Assembly (NCBI GenBank): GCA_910589115.1
Contig: CAJUSB010000062.1
Span: 1 to 19,589, forward strand
Reading direction: 5' to 3'
Length of the DNA stretch: 19,589 bases
Source: an uncultured Clostridia bacterium
GTDB lineage: Bacteria > Bacillota > Clostridia > Oscillospirales > Butyricicoccaceae
Shown: piece by piece, positions 6,714 through 14,950 of the stretch
Position numbering within the stretch: the first letter of the stretch is position 1
How the letters are laid out: the number at the start of each line of letters is the position of its first letter
Notes under the pieces: model-generated
The model's database searches: none
The model's input: only the letters and a program-made list of their open reading frames with translations
What the model was told of the DNA's origin: nothing
Made by a program: the position numbers and the translations under genes

Positions 6714-6949
6714 CAGCCTGTTCCTGCCCATAAGAGCGGCGCTGGACGTATTCGGGCACGGGCCTATAACACATTACAGCAAAAGCCGCAGAGGGGACGA
6801 CAGGCCGCCGCATGTACAAAAAGGTACTGTGACGGCCCCACCCCTCCGCCTGCGGGCGCGACGACCCCAATTTTCACGTAGTCAGTAAAGATTTTTTCCG
6901 GCAGTTCCGTTCCGCTTTCGGCACTGCCGGGGAAAGGAGATTGATTTTT
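6714..6949. other. non-coding interval before the terminase, candidate packaging (cos) region
   Basis: This 236-base stretch has no convincing gene. A 73-codon frame running through it on the + strand (6667-6888) overlaps the ParB-like gene and reads as low-complexity Arg/Pro. In lambda-type phages, cos lies immediately upstream of the small terminase gene, and both downstream terminase genes are lambda-type, so the packaging site may be here. The only clear structure is the inverted repeat at 6898-6930. The cleavage site cannot be read from a single sequence. Confidence 0.35.
6898..6930. repeat. inverted repeat just upstream of the small terminase
   Basis: CCGGCAGT at 6898-6905 and ACTGCCGG at 6923-6930 are perfect complements with a 17-base loop. 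A T-run lies on the 5' side (6892-6897), not the 3' side, so on the + strand this is not a standard terminator; on the opposite strand it would be followed by AAAAAA read as T. It could end antisense transcripts, be a terminase-binding element or be a leader hairpin. Confidence 0.5.
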
Positions 6950-7522
6950 ATGGAAAACGGTAAAATCACAGCCGATATGGAGGTCAGCACGTCCGAACTG
7001 GCCTGCATCCTGGGTGTATCCGGACGGTATATCCGGCAGCTTGCCGAGGACGGACAGCTGAAAAAGACCTCAAAAGGAAGGTTCAAACTGTGCGATTCTG
7101 TTCAGAAATACATCGCTTCCCAGTCCAAAGAGGCGGGAAAAGATGAAGCCGGTTTGAAGCTGGAACGGGCACGGCGCACGGCCGAGGCAACGCTCAAGGC
7201 CTCCAAAGCGCAGATTGCAAAAATGGAGGTGGAAGAGCTGCAAGGCAAGCGGCACCGCAGCGAGGATGTTGCCGCTATGACCGAGGATTTGATTTATACC
7301 ATCCGCGGCGCATTGCTGGCGCTCCCTGGACGGCTTGCTGTAGACACCTCCACTGCGAAATCGCCCAACGAGGCGGCGGAAATCATCCGTAAAGAGGTGC
7401 ACGCCGTCATGCAGGATTTATCCGAGTACCGTTATGATCCGAAAAAATATGAGGAACGAGTACGGGCGCGGCATAATTTTGAGATTTACGGGGAGGCGGA
7501 TTCCGGCGATGAAGCGATCTGA
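6950..7522 (+). CDS. terminase small subunit, lambda Nu1 type
   Basis: A 190-residue protein starting at ATG 6950 after GGAAAGGAGA at 6931-6940; a TTG nine bases upstream is in frame but less well placed. Residues 13-38 (STSELACILGVSGRYIRQLAEDGQL) are the winged-helix DNA-binding motif of Nu1-type small terminases. A long charged helix (about 60-110) and a C-terminal part, probably contacting the large subunit, follow. The subunit recognises the packaging site and brings the large subunit to DNA. Length is close to lambda Nu1 (181 residues). The stop overlaps the large terminase start by 14 bases, the usual arrangement. Confidence 0.9.
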   Translation: MENGKITADMEVSTSELACILGVSGRYIRQLAEDGQLKKTSKGRFKLCDSVQKYIASQSKEAGKDEAGLKLERARRTAEATLKASKAQIAKMEVEELQGKRHRSEDVAAMTEDLIYTIRGALLALPGRLAVDTSTAKSPNEAAEIIRKEVHAVMQDLSEYRYDPKKYEERVRARHNFEIYGEADSGDEAI

Positions 7523-9455
7523 AACAAATGCCCTGAACGCGGTAGTTGCAAGGGTACTCGCGGGGATGAAGCCGCCGGACGACCTGACTGTGACCCAATG
7601 GGCCGAAAAGAAGCGGCGGTTATCCAGCGAAAGCAGCGCCGAACCCGGCCCGTGGAAAACGCGGCGCACGCCGTACCTCCGGGAAGTAATGGACAGCTTT
7701 ACCGATCCGAGGATACGGCGGATCGTCATGGTTGCGGCTTCCCAGGTTGGCAAGTCGGAATTTGAAATGAACGTCATCGGCTACATTATGGATGAAGACC
7801 CCGGAAGTATCCTCTTCATCCATCCGACTACGATTGACGCGAAGGAATTTTCCAAGCTGCGGATTGCGCCTATGATCCGTGACTGCCCAACGCTGCGCCG
7901 GAAGGTGTCCGCGCCCAAGAGCCGCGACAGCGGCAATACCGTCCTGCAAAAGACCTATCCGGGCGGTATTCTCACGCTGTGCGGCTCGACCGAAGCCCAT
8001 GCCCTGTGCTCTAAGCCCATTCGTTACGTGATTGGCGATGAACGTGACCGCTGGGCGGTTTCCGCAGGCAAAGAGGGGGACCCGTGGGAACTGGCAATGG
8101 CGCGGCAGACCACCTTTTACAATGCGAAAGCGGTCGAGGTCAGCACCCCGACCATTAAGAATGCCAGCGCCATCGAGGCATCCTACGGCGAGGGTACAAT
8201 GGAGCATTGGAAATCCCAGTGCCCCCACTGCGGACAGTTCCACGAAATCCAGTGGGAAGATATCCATTACGAATATGAGGAAAGCATTGTCAATCAGCGC
8301 AGGGTGTTCAAAATCACAAAGATATGGTATACCTGCCCGGAATGCGCCGCCATATCCGATGAAGCGACAATGAAGCGCCAGCCAGCCCGCTGGGAAGCGG
8401 ACAACCCTGCCGCGTATGCGGATGGCGTGCGTTCTTTCTGGCTGAATGCCTTTGTCAGCCAGTGGGCAAGTTGGGAATCTATTATTCTCAAGCATCTGAA
8501 AGCAACCGGGAATTCCCGGAAAATGCAGGTTGTTTATAATACCTGTTTCGGCCTGCTGTGGGAGGATCGGGGCGATTTGGAGGATGAGGGCAGCATGCTT
8601 TCCCGCCGGGAGGATTATGGTACCCGTGAGGACGGCAGCCCTGTCGAGCTGCCGGATGGCGTGCTGGTGCTGACCTGCGGCGTAGATACCCAGAATGACC
8701 GGCTGGAATATGAAGTGCTGGGCCACGGACACCTTGGAGAAACCTGGGGTATTCGTTACGGCATTATCCGGGGCCGTCCTGACGATGCCGAAACGTGGCA
8801 GCAGCTGGACGATGTGCTCGATCATATTTACCGTTTTTCGGATGGCTTGGGGCTGAAAATCAGCATGACTTTTGTGGATGAGGGCGGACATTTCACACAG
8901 GATGTACGTTTTCAGTGCCGGGAACGTATCGGAAAAAAGGTTTTCTGCATTAAGGGTTTATCTGGACTGGACCGGCCGTATACCGCTCCGCCGAAACAGA
9001 TGAAGATCGTAATCAATCAGAGGGTAATCGGCATGTGCTGGCAGTATCAGCTTGGCGTAGACGCTGGAAAGCAGCTGATTATGGACAATCTGAAAGTAAA
9101 GAAACCCGGTTCAAAATACTGTCATTTTCCAAAGAGGGATGACTATGGGCCAGGCTACTTTGCCGGGCTGCTGTCCGAGCGGCTGGAACATGACCCAGCG
9201 AAAAGGCAGCCGTGGGTATGGAAGAAGATCCCCGGACATGACCGCAATGAGGCGCTGGACTGCCGTAACTATGCGCTGGCGGCGTTCAAAGCCCTGCCTG
9301 CGAATCTGGAGGAAATCGACCGGCGGCTGAAAATCGCCCGTGGGAGAGCGGTTCCGGCGGACAATACGGCGGCGCAGGCGGAAATCCAGCCCGCAAAGCG
9401 TACCGGCGCCCGGAAACAGGGCTCCGCGCTGGACAGATATTATGATGATTGGTAA
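7509..9455 (+). CDS. terminase large subunit, lambda GpA family
   Basis: A 648-residue packaging ATPase/nuclease, close to lambda gpA (641). ATG 7509 follows GGGAGG at 7491-7496; an in-frame ATG at 7434 lies deep in the small-subunit gene and is not preferred. AASQVGKS at 76-83 is the Walker A-type loop. VIGDERDRW, with Asp177-Glu178, is Walker B. Two CxxC pairs (Cys238/Cys241 and Cys276/Cys279) form a zinc site typical of the GpA family. GVDTQNDRLE at 391-400 begins the RNase H-like nuclease with Asp393 as a metal ligand, and NEALDCRNYA near the C terminus is the last conserved block. GpA-family enzymes cut at cos in lambda-type phages, which supports a cohesive-end strategy here. Confidence 0.97.
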   Translation: MKRSETNALNAVVARVLAGMKPPDDLTVTQWAEKKRRLSSESSAEPGPWKTRRTPYLREVMDSFTDPRIRRIVMVAASQVGKSEFEMNVIGYIMDEDPGSILFIHPTTIDAKEFSKLRIAPMIRDCPTLRRKVSAPKSRDSGNTVLQKTYPGGILTLCGSTEAHALCSKPIRYVIGDERDRWAVSAGKEGDPWELAMARQTTFYNAKAVEVSTPTIKNASAIEASYGEGTMEHWKSQCPHCGQFHEIQWEDIHYEYEESIVNQRRVFKITKIWYTCPECAAISDEATMKRQPARWEADNPAAYADGVRSFWLNAFVSQWASWESIILKHLKATGNSRKMQVVYNTCFGLLWEDRGDLEDEGSMLSRREDYGTREDGSPVELPDGVLVLTCGVDTQNDRLEYEVLGHGHLGETWGIRYGIIRGRPDDAETWQQLDDVLDHIYRFSDGLGLKISMTFVDEGGHFTQDVRFQCRERIGKKVFCIKGLSGLDRPYTAPPKQMKIVINQRVIGMCWQYQLGVDAGKQLIMDNLKVKKPGSKYCHFPKRDDYGPGYFAGLLSERLEHDPAKRQPWVWKKIPGHDRNEALDCRNYALAAFKALPANLEEIDRRLKIARGRAVPADNTAAQAEIQPAKRTGARKQGSALDRYYDDW

Positions 9456-9464
9456 GGTGATTTT

Positions 9465-9722
9465 ATGGCAGACAGAACCGAGCTGCGGGCGCGGCTTGCC
9501 TTTTGGCAGGAGGCGCTTGCAAAGCTGCGCAAGGCATACCTTGCCCTGTTGGACGGCGGCGTAAAAAGCTACCGTTTAGACGATATGGAGCTGACACGGC
9601 TGGATTTGAGTTCACTCATCAAGCGTATTGAGGAAGCGGAAGCCAAAGTGGACGAGCTGACTGCACAGCTGGAAGGGCAAGGCCCACGCCGGGCGTTTGC
9701 CGTGCTTCCGCGCGACTTGTAG
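9465..9722 (+). CDS. gpW-like head-tail joining protein (DUF6148 type)
   Basis: An 85-residue protein in the lambda W slot, between the large terminase and the portal. The two-helix pattern, with SYRLDDMELTRLDLSSLIKRIEE in the middle, matches small gpW/DUF6148 proteins, in which a short beta hairpin (VKSYRLDD) joins two helices. gpW-type proteins sit under the portal and stabilise packaged DNA before tail attachment. The leader is AAGGTGATTTTATG, a weaker ribosome binding sequence than most genes here have. The C-terminal tail extends beyond lambda gpW (68 residues). Confidence 0.8.
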   Translation: MADRTELRARLAFWQEALAKLRKAYLALLDGGVKSYRLDDMELTRLDLSSLIKRIEEAEAKVDELTAQLEGQGPRRAFAVLPRDL

Positions 9723-9732
9723 GTGGGCAAAT

Positions 9733-11352
9733 ATGTATCAGGACAAAAGAACCGGACTGCTCCTGCCAGACAGTGCCCGCCCAAAGGCGAGCGGCTACAG
9801 CGATGCCGGGGCCAGCCTGATCCGCCGGGCGCTGAAAGGGTTCCAGGCGCGGAGCGGTTCGCCGAACGAGGATATCAACTGGAATACCGCGACACTCCGC
9901 CAGCGTGGCCGGATGCTTTACATGGGAGCGCCGCTTGCGACCTCCGCCGTAAATACAAACCGCACGAAAGTGGTTGGTGTTGGCTTATCTTTGAAAAGCG
10001 CGGTAAACCGGGAGCTTTTAGGGCTGTCCCCGAAATCCGCCAAGGAATGGCAGAAGCGGACAGAAGCCGAGTTCCGGCTTTGGGCGGGCCGCAAACAGTA
10101 TTGTGATGCAATCGGGATGAATAATTTTGATTCCCTGCAACAGCTTGCCCTTGTATCCTGGCTGATGTCGGGGGATGTATTCGCGGTGCTGAAACGCTAT
10201 CCGGTTACACGGAACAGCCCCTATTCCCTGCGTATCCATTTGGTGGAAGCCGACCGCGTCAGCACGCCGGATACCATGGGCGGGCTGACCGGCTGGCCCG
10301 GCATTACCGATGGCCGGAATGACCAGACCGGGAACCAGATATTTGACGGCGTTGAAGTTGACGGGAACGGCATGGTCGTTGCCTATCACATCCGCAATAC
10401 ATACCCGTGGCAGCTCACCTTTGCCGAACCTACGGTATGGGCGCGTGTAGAGGCCTACGGGAAGCGGCTGGGCCTGCCCAATATCCTGCATATTATGAGC
10501 AGCGAACGCCCGGACCAGTACCGTGGCGTGACCTATCTGGCACAGGTGATCGAGCCGCTTTTGCAGCTGCGCCGCTATACCGAATCCGAGCTGATGGCAG
10601 CGCTGATACAGAGCTTTTTTACCGCATGGATCGTCACAAAGACGGACCCAAGCGGCCTGCCGTTCGACCAAATAGGGGATGGTATCGCGGGCGTACCGGG
10701 CGCAAATCCCGCAACGCATAAAACCCCATTTGACCCGAATGAGTATCAAATGGGGCCGGGTGAAGTGTTTCATTTGCCGCCGGGGGAAAGTATCGAATTC
10801 GGCAATCCCAATATCCCGACTGCGGGATTTGAGGCGTTTGTAAAGACGTTCTGTAAGCTGATCGGCGCGGGCTTGGGCATCCCCTATGACGTGCTTATCA
10901 AGGAATATAACTCCTCTTATTCGTCCGCGCGTGCCGCGCTGCTGGACGCATGGGAGGAGTTTCGTATGCGCCGGGTGTGGTTTGTGGATGATTTTTGCCA
11001 GCCGGTTTATGAGGTTTGGCTTTCGGAAGCCGTAGCCCGGGGACGTATCAAAGCGCCTGGCTTTTTTGATGACCCGCTGATCCGTGCCGCATGGTGCGGG
11101 GCGCGGTGGATCGGGCCGGTACAGGGCAGCCTTGAACCGCTCAAGGAAGTGAAAGCGGCAGTCCTGCAAATCCAGCACGGATTAAAGACCCACGAGCAGG
11201 TCACGCGTGAAACCGGCGGGGGCGACTGGGATGAAAACGTGGAGCAGCTGGCCGCAGAGAATGCCAGGCTGGCAGCGGCGGGCGGCGGCGGAATCCGCAT
11301 GGAGGTTGACCCGAACGAAAAGGATGAGAACGAAGGGGGAGAAAATGAGTGA
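9733..11352 (+). CDS. portal protein, lambda gpB family
   Basis: A 539-residue portal (lambda gpB is 533). ATG 9733 has AGGTGGG at 9721-9727; an upstream in-frame ATG at 9697 lies in the joining-protein gene. Family signatures include WNTATLRQRGRMLYMGAPLA near residues 52-71, the DRVSTPD segment, RPDQYRGVTYLAQVIEPLLQLRRYTESELMAALI in the middle (the RxDQxRG...L block) and NSSYSSARAALLDAWEEFR, the conserved stem region. The dodecameric portal is the DNA entry channel and prohead nucleator. The tail end is Asp/Glu-rich. The last codons overlap the GTG start of the protease gene (GTGA). Confidence 0.96.
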   Translation: MYQDKRTGLLLPDSARPKASGYSDAGASLIRRALKGFQARSGSPNEDINWNTATLRQRGRMLYMGAPLATSAVNTNRTKVVGVGLSLKSAVNRELLGLSPKSAKEWQKRTEAEFRLWAGRKQYCDAIGMNNFDSLQQLALVSWLMSGDVFAVLKRYPVTRNSPYSLRIHLVEADRVSTPDTMGGLTGWPGITDGRNDQTGNQIFDGVEVDGNGMVVAYHIRNTYPWQLTFAEPTVWARVEAYGKRLGLPNILHIMSSERPDQYRGVTYLAQVIEPLLQLRRYTESELMAALIQSFFTAWIVTKTDPSGLPFDQIGDGIAGVPGANPATHKTPFDPNEYQMGPGEVFHLPPGESIEFGNPNIPTAGFEAFVKTFCKLIGAGLGIPYDVLIKEYNSSYSSARAALLDAWEEFRMRRVWFVDDFCQPVYEVWLSEAVARGRIKAPGFFDDPLIRAAWCGARWIGPVQGSLEPLKEVKAAVLQIQHGLKTHEQVTRETGGGDWDENVEQLAAENARLAAAGGGGIRMEVDPNEKDENEGGENE

Positions 11353-12662
11353 GTTTTTGGGATAAATTCCGTGGAAAGGCCAGGCCGGAGGCCAGGGGTG
11401 CGCCGGAGCGGTGCTATGCAATGTCCATGCAGAGTGACGGCAGTGCGGAAATCACGATGTATGGGGAGGTTGTCAAAACCCATCCAACGCACTGGTGGAC
11501 GGGGAAGCTGTTGGAGGGCGATTATATTGCACAGGATGATTTTCTGCGTGATTTGGAAAACCTGTCTGGCGCAAGGTTTCTCACGATCCGAATGGACAGT
11601 GTCGGCGGGGATGCACTGGTTGGCATGGTGATCCATAACCGGCTGCGGGAGCTGTCCGGGAAGGGCGTGCGGCTGACGTGTATTGTGGACGGCGCGGCAA
11701 TGTCCGCAGCGTCCATGATCATGTGCGCCTGCGATATTGTGAAAATCAACCCTTCCAGTCTCGTGATGGTGCACCGGTGCTGGAGCTCGCTTTGGGGCAG
11801 CTACAACGCGGACGACCTGCGGGAAATTACCGCAAAGCACGATGCTTATGACCGGGCGGCAGTGGCAGCATATCAGCGCCGGACAAAACTTTCCGAAGAA
11901 GAACTGCTGCGCATGATGAGTGAAACCACTTATTTGACCGGTGCGGAAGCGGTTGAAAAGGGCTTTGCAGATGAGCTGATTCAAGATGCGGAGCCGCTTG
12001 AAATTGCCGCCAGTGCCGATGGCCGTTTCCTGTTGGCTGGCGGGCGGCGGCTGCATCTTGCACCGGGGATGATTGCCCCTGGTATGTTTCCCGTGGCTGG
12101 GACAGAGGCACAAACACCGGCGCAGTCCGGTGAAGAGGATGGAGGAAATACGATGGCAAAAAACCTTGAAGAACTGCGGCAGGAAAACCCCGTGCTTGCG
12201 GCGCAGCTGATGGCGGAAGCGCAGGCTTCTGTTCTTGCGTTTGGAGCAGCACCCATTCCCGGTACGCCCGCCGCGTCTGCGGTACCTGCATTGCAGACGG
12301 CCCCGGCGGCGCAGGATTCCGGCACACCGGATCAGGTGCAGGCCGAACGGCTGCGGCTTCAGGAAATTGATAAACTTGCGGGCCTGTTCGATGCGGAAAC
12401 CATTAACGCCGCCAAATACGGCGAGCATCCCTGTACTGCACAGGAAATGGTCTATCAGGCGGCGCAAAAGGCCGCGCAGCAGGGGCGGCAGTTCCTGGCC
12501 GCATTGGAGGCGGATACGGCTGCATCCGGGGCGCGGGACGTAAACGCAGCCGACGGCGCGGGCGGCGGCGCTACCAGCGGGGCAGAAACCCCGCAGATGA
12601 TTGCCGCGCAGGCCAAAGCGGATGCCAGGGCATTCAATGAACGGAAAAAGGAGGTCAGATAA
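11349..12662 (+). CDS. ClpP-fold prohead protease with fused scaffold domain (lambda gpC type)
   Basis: A 437-residue protein starting at a GTGA overlap with the portal; the close ATG at 11345 is in another frame. Residues about 30-225 have the ClpP/SppA fold: MDSVGGDA at 82-89 is the oxyanion-strand motif, Ser119 in DGAAMSAAS is the nucleophile and His142 in VMVHR is the general base, with an acidic residue in the following helix (DLREITAKHDAYD) as third member. The part after about residue 250 is Ala/Gln/Glu-rich and helical, like a scaffold. As in lambda C/Nu3, an internal start lies at 12153 (separate entry). The enzyme trims scaffold and portal during prohead maturation. Confidence 0.94.
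   Translation: MSFWDKFRGKARPEARGAPERCYAMSMQSDGSAEITMYGEVVKTHPTHWWTGKLLEGDYIAQDDFLRDLENLSGARFLTIRMDSVGGDALVGMVIHNRLRELSGKGVRLTCIVDGAAMSAASMIMCACDIVKINPSSLVMVHRCWSSLWGSYNADDLREITAKHDAYDRAAVAAYQRRTKLSEEELLRMMSETTYLTGAEAVEKGFADELIQDAEPLEIAASADGRFLLAGGRRLHLAPGMIAPGMFPVAGTEAQTPAQSGEEDGGNTMAKNLEELRQENPVLAAQLMAEAQASVLAFGAAPIPGTPAASAVPALQTAPAAQDSGTPDQVQAERLRLQEIDKLAGLFDAETINAAKYGEHPCTAQEMVYQAAQKAAQQGRQFLAALEADTAASGARDVNAADGAGGGATSGAETPQMIAAQAKADARAFNERKKEVR
12153..12662 (+). CDS. nested scaffold protein, lambda Nu3-like internal start
   Basis: Inside the protease gene and in the same frame, GGAGGAAATACG precedes ATG 12153 (GGAGG at 12141-12145, seven-base gap), a near-perfect ribosome binding site where the protein changes from protease to scaffold. 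The 169-residue product (MAKNLEELRQENPVLAAQLM...) is helical, rich in Ala, Gln and Glu, and includes a Pro/Ala linker. In lambda, Nu3 is made exactly this way from the 3' part of gene C and forms the inner scaffold of the prohead. Separate synthesis is an inference from the site's strength and position; the sequence also serves as the C-terminal part of the protease. Confidence 0.75.
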   Translation: MAKNLEELRQENPVLAAQLMAEAQASVLAFGAAPIPGTPAASAVPALQTAPAAQDSGTPDQVQAERLRLQEIDKLAGLFDAETINAAKYGEHPCTAQEMVYQAAQKAAQQGRQFLAALEADTAASGARDVNAADGAGGGATSGAETPQMIAAQAKADARAFNERKKEVR

Positions 12663-12664
12663 TC

Positions 12665-13033
12665 ATGTCTGAAAATCTGGTGCGTAAGGTTGGCGGGCGC
12701 GGACAGGATAACCTGATTGCAGGGCTGTTCCCCCGCGCCTTTACTACGGGCATAAAAATTGCGGCCGGGGCTGGTATGTTGGAGCGCGGCACAGTGCTGT
12801 CCGCCAAAGAGGACGGGACCTGTGAAACCATGGCGGCAGGCGGCAGCCCGGCCTATATCCTGGCGGCCCCTGTGGATGCTTCCGGGACGGCGGCTGTGGC
12901 CGCTGTTGCCTACCGCAGCGGGAATTTCAATCCCCGTGCGGTCATGGTTCATGAGGGCTATTCCCTGACCGCTGCCGATAAGGATACACTGCGCAAATAC
13001 GATATCATTTTTACGGATATGTTGGAGGATTGA
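12665..13033 (+). CDS. head decoration protein, lambda gpD type
   Basis: A 122-residue protein (lambda gpD is 110) in the D slot between protease/scaffold and major capsid. ATG 12665 has a strong AAAGGAGGT at 12647-12655. The body has the usual beta-rich layout, with GTVLSAKEDGTCET, the AAPVDASGTAAVAAVAYRSG core and FNPRAVM, which is typical of the family. Trimers bind the expanded capsid and stabilise it against the pressure of packaged DNA. The C-terminal LRKYDIIFTDM matches family ends. Confidence 0.9.
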   Translation: MSENLVRKVGGRGQDNLIAGLFPRAFTTGIKIAAGAGMLERGTVLSAKEDGTCETMAAGGSPAYILAAPVDASGTAAVAAVAYRSGNFNPRAVMVHEGYSLTAADKDTLRKYDIIFTDMLED

Positions 13034-13036
13034 GCA

Positions 13037-14119
13037 ATGGACATTTATGATACTTTGTACATGCTGGCAGCGATTGAGGAGCTGACCCCCGAACCGACTT
13101 TTTTCAAGCGGCGCTACTTCCCTACCGACTTGGCATCGGATGTGTTCGGTACATCCAAGGTGCTGGCCGATTACAAGGAAGGGAGCCGGAAGGCTGCGCC
13201 TTTTGTAGTCCCCAGAATTGGCGCGCTGCCTGTTGGACGCAGCGGATTCAGCACCTACGAGCTGGAGCCGGGTAACATTGCGATTTCCAAACCGCTGACG
13301 ATTGACCAGCTGACCCGGCGCGGCTTCGGAGAAAGCATTATGAGCACGGTCACCCCGGAAATGCGTGCCCGCCGTCTGCTGATGGGCGACCTCAGCGACC
13401 TGTCCGCGCGGGTATCCCGTACCGAGGAATGGCTTGCCTGTGAAACCATGCTGAATAATGGCTGTATCATGCGCCACCAGACCGATAACCCGGAGATTTA
13501 CGAGGATATTCCCGTCACGTTTTATGAGGGCGAAAACAACCCGGCCCTTTTCACTCCCGCCGCAAAATGGGAGCATGGGGCGGACGAACATACTCCGGGA
13601 AATTGGTATTATGACATTATTCAGATGGTGAAAATGCTGACCCGGCGCGGGAAAGCAGCCACGGATTTGGTTGTTTCCAATGACGTTGGCAACTTCCTGA
13701 TGGAAGACCCATGGATTCAGTATATGATGGACAACCGCCGTGCGGATTACGGCGCAATCAATCCTGATGCGCTGACCGAATATGTAGTTTCTCTGGGACG
13801 GTTTAATTTCGGTGGCCGGAGGCTGGAAATCTTCGTCAATGACGGGACTTTTGAAGACCAGGACGGGAAGGATACCCCATTCTTAGAGGAAGGAAGTGCG
13901 GTTGTTACGGCTCCAAACTGCGGCAAGGGCCTGTACGGCGCAGTGACACAGAAGGAAATGGACAATCAGTGGCATACGCATGCAGGGATGCGTGTTCCGA
14001 ACCGGATTTCAACCATCAAACCGCCTGCCGATGAGACGATTGTTTCCTGCCGTCCGCTGTTCGCGCCGAAAACGGTCAGCCCGTGGACAGCTGCGAAGAA
14101 AGTATTCGCTGCAGCCTGA
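13037..14119 (+). CDS. major capsid protein, lambda gpE type
   Basis: A 360-residue protein (lambda gpE is 341) directly after the decoration gene. GGAGG at 13023-13027 precedes ATG 13037. Features typical of the gpE family are the N-terminal ELTPEPTFFKRRYFP, the EGSRKAAPFVVPRIG segment, GFSTYELEPGNIAISKPLT (an E-loop-like stretch), GDLSDLSARVSRTEEWLACETM (a spine-like helix) and the terminal HTHAGMRVPNRISTIKPPADETIVS. The fold is expected to be HK97-like. Hundreds of copies build the head. Confidence 0.95.
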   Translation: MDIYDTLYMLAAIEELTPEPTFFKRRYFPTDLASDVFGTSKVLADYKEGSRKAAPFVVPRIGALPVGRSGFSTYELEPGNIAISKPLTIDQLTRRGFGESIMSTVTPEMRARRLLMGDLSDLSARVSRTEEWLACETMLNNGCIMRHQTDNPEIYEDIPVTFYEGENNPALFTPAAKWEHGADEHTPGNWYYDIIQMVKMLTRRGKAATDLVVSNDVGNFLMEDPWIQYMMDNRRADYGAINPDALTEYVVSLGRFNFGGRRLEIFVNDGTFEDQDGKDTPFLEEGSAVVTAPNCGKGLYGAVTQKEMDNQWHTHAGMRVPNRISTIKPPADETIVSCRPLFAPKTVSPWTAAKKVFAAA

Positions 14120-14135
14120 TTGAAAGGAGGATATT

Positions 14136-14597
14136 ATGATTTGGATCAAATGCGGCACCTGCGGCACATCGCAGGGCTATAAAACCGCAGCGGACGGTAA
14201 GCTCACGCTTTCCCGGGAGGAAGAGGCGCGGCTTGTCGCACGCGGCGTGGCGGACTATGTGACACGTCCTGTCCTGAATGCCGTTCCGGACGCAGGAACG
14301 CCCGCAGATGGCATGGAGGAAAGCGGGCAGGGTGTACCCTTGCCCGATGGAGAAAACGCAGCGGAGGGCATGGCAGCAGACGACAGCGCCAATATTCCTG
14401 CATACGACATTGACATGAAAGCAGACCAGCTCCGTTCGCTGCTGAAACGACATGATATCCCCTGCAATTTCGGTATGTCCAAGGCGGATATGGTCGCGGC
14501 GCTGGACGCAGTTTTCCGGCCGGAGCAGCCCGCAGAGGAAGCGTCCGGCAACGGCGAAGCCCCGCCGGAGCTGGGTGCGGAGGGGCCGGTCGTATGA
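14136..14597 (+). CDS. FI-slot protein with C-terminal SAP/HeH-like domain
   Basis: A 153-residue protein at the position of lambda FI, between major capsid and FII-like genes, with GAAAGGAGG before ATG 14136. It has three parts: an N-terminal piece with a CxxC pair (KCGTCGTSQG, residues 5-14); a Pro/Ala/Gly/acidic linker at about 50-90; and residues 95-127 (ADQLRSLLKRHDIPC, then GMSKADMVAALDAVF), which read as a SAP/HeH-type helix-extended-helix of the kind that binds DNA. Lambda FI helps the terminase find the prohead. A similar packaging-helper role is an inference from position and the DNA-binding-like domain. No overall homology was recognised. Confidence 0.7.
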   Translation: MIWIKCGTCGTSQGYKTAADGKLTLSREEEARLVARGVADYVTRPVLNAVPDAGTPADGMEESGQGVPLPDGENAAEGMAADDSANIPAYDIDMKADQLRSLLKRHDIPCNFGMSKADMVAALDAVFRPEQPAEEASGNGEAPPELGAEGPVV

Positions 14598-14950
14598 GCT
14601 TTAAGGATATGGTTGCCGCTGATATCCGCAATGTGTTTTTGAATACAGACGGGTTTGCGGAAATTCGTACCATTGAGTATGACGGGGAACGCTATGAAAA
14701 TATTCCGATTGCACTGCCGGGCCCTACGCAGGAAGAGCGTCAGCAGACGGTGAAAAACCATACAGAAGGGCTTTTTCGTGTGTCTGCCGTCTTGCGCTGT
14801 GCCCTCTCTGATTTGGCGGGAAATCAGCCGAAAAAGGGTCAGCCGATCCGAATCAGTGACGAAGATGGTTTCTTTCACGAGTATTGCGTTGCTTCTTCCG
14901 TCTGCCGGATGGGGATGCTGCGAATCGGATTGGAGGCGACCGGCGAATGA
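14594..14950 (+). CDS. head-tail connector, lambda FII/Gifsy-2-like
   Basis: A 118-residue protein (lambda gpFII is 117), coupled by ATGA to the preceding gene. The start MSFKDMVAADIRNVFLNTDGFAEIRTIEYDG, followed by a short loop and IPIALP, matches the FII/Gifsy-2 family: an N-terminal helix that makes the tail interface, then a beta barrel. The remaining strands (RVSAVLRCALSD, KGQPIRISDEDGFFHEYCVAS) fit. These proteins form the last ring on the portal, to which the tail binds. The position after the FI-slot gene agrees. Confidence 0.85.
   Translation: MSFKDMVAADIRNVFLNTDGFAEIRTIEYDGERYENIPIALPGPTQEERQQTVKNHTEGLFRVSAVLRCALSDLAGNQPKKGQPIRISDEDGFFHEYCVASSVCRMGMLRIGLEATGE

Noticed and set aside
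6667..6888. 73-codon + frame across the pre-terminase interval
   Set aside because: It begins inside the IbrB-like gene, has no ribosome binding site and reads as low-complexity Arg/Pro. The interval is better treated as non-coding.
7620..8891. 423-codon open frame on the - strand
   Set aside because: It is fully antisense to the large terminase, whose Walker and zinc motifs are clear. The antisense translation has no domain or ribosome binding site.
10018..11178. 386-codon open frame on the - strand
   Set aside because: It is antisense to the portal gene, with no domain and no start signal.
11007..12467. 486-codon open frame on the - strand
   Set aside because: It lies opposite the portal and protease genes, which have clear family motifs. 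It has no recognisable domain and reflects GC-rich codon use on the other strand.
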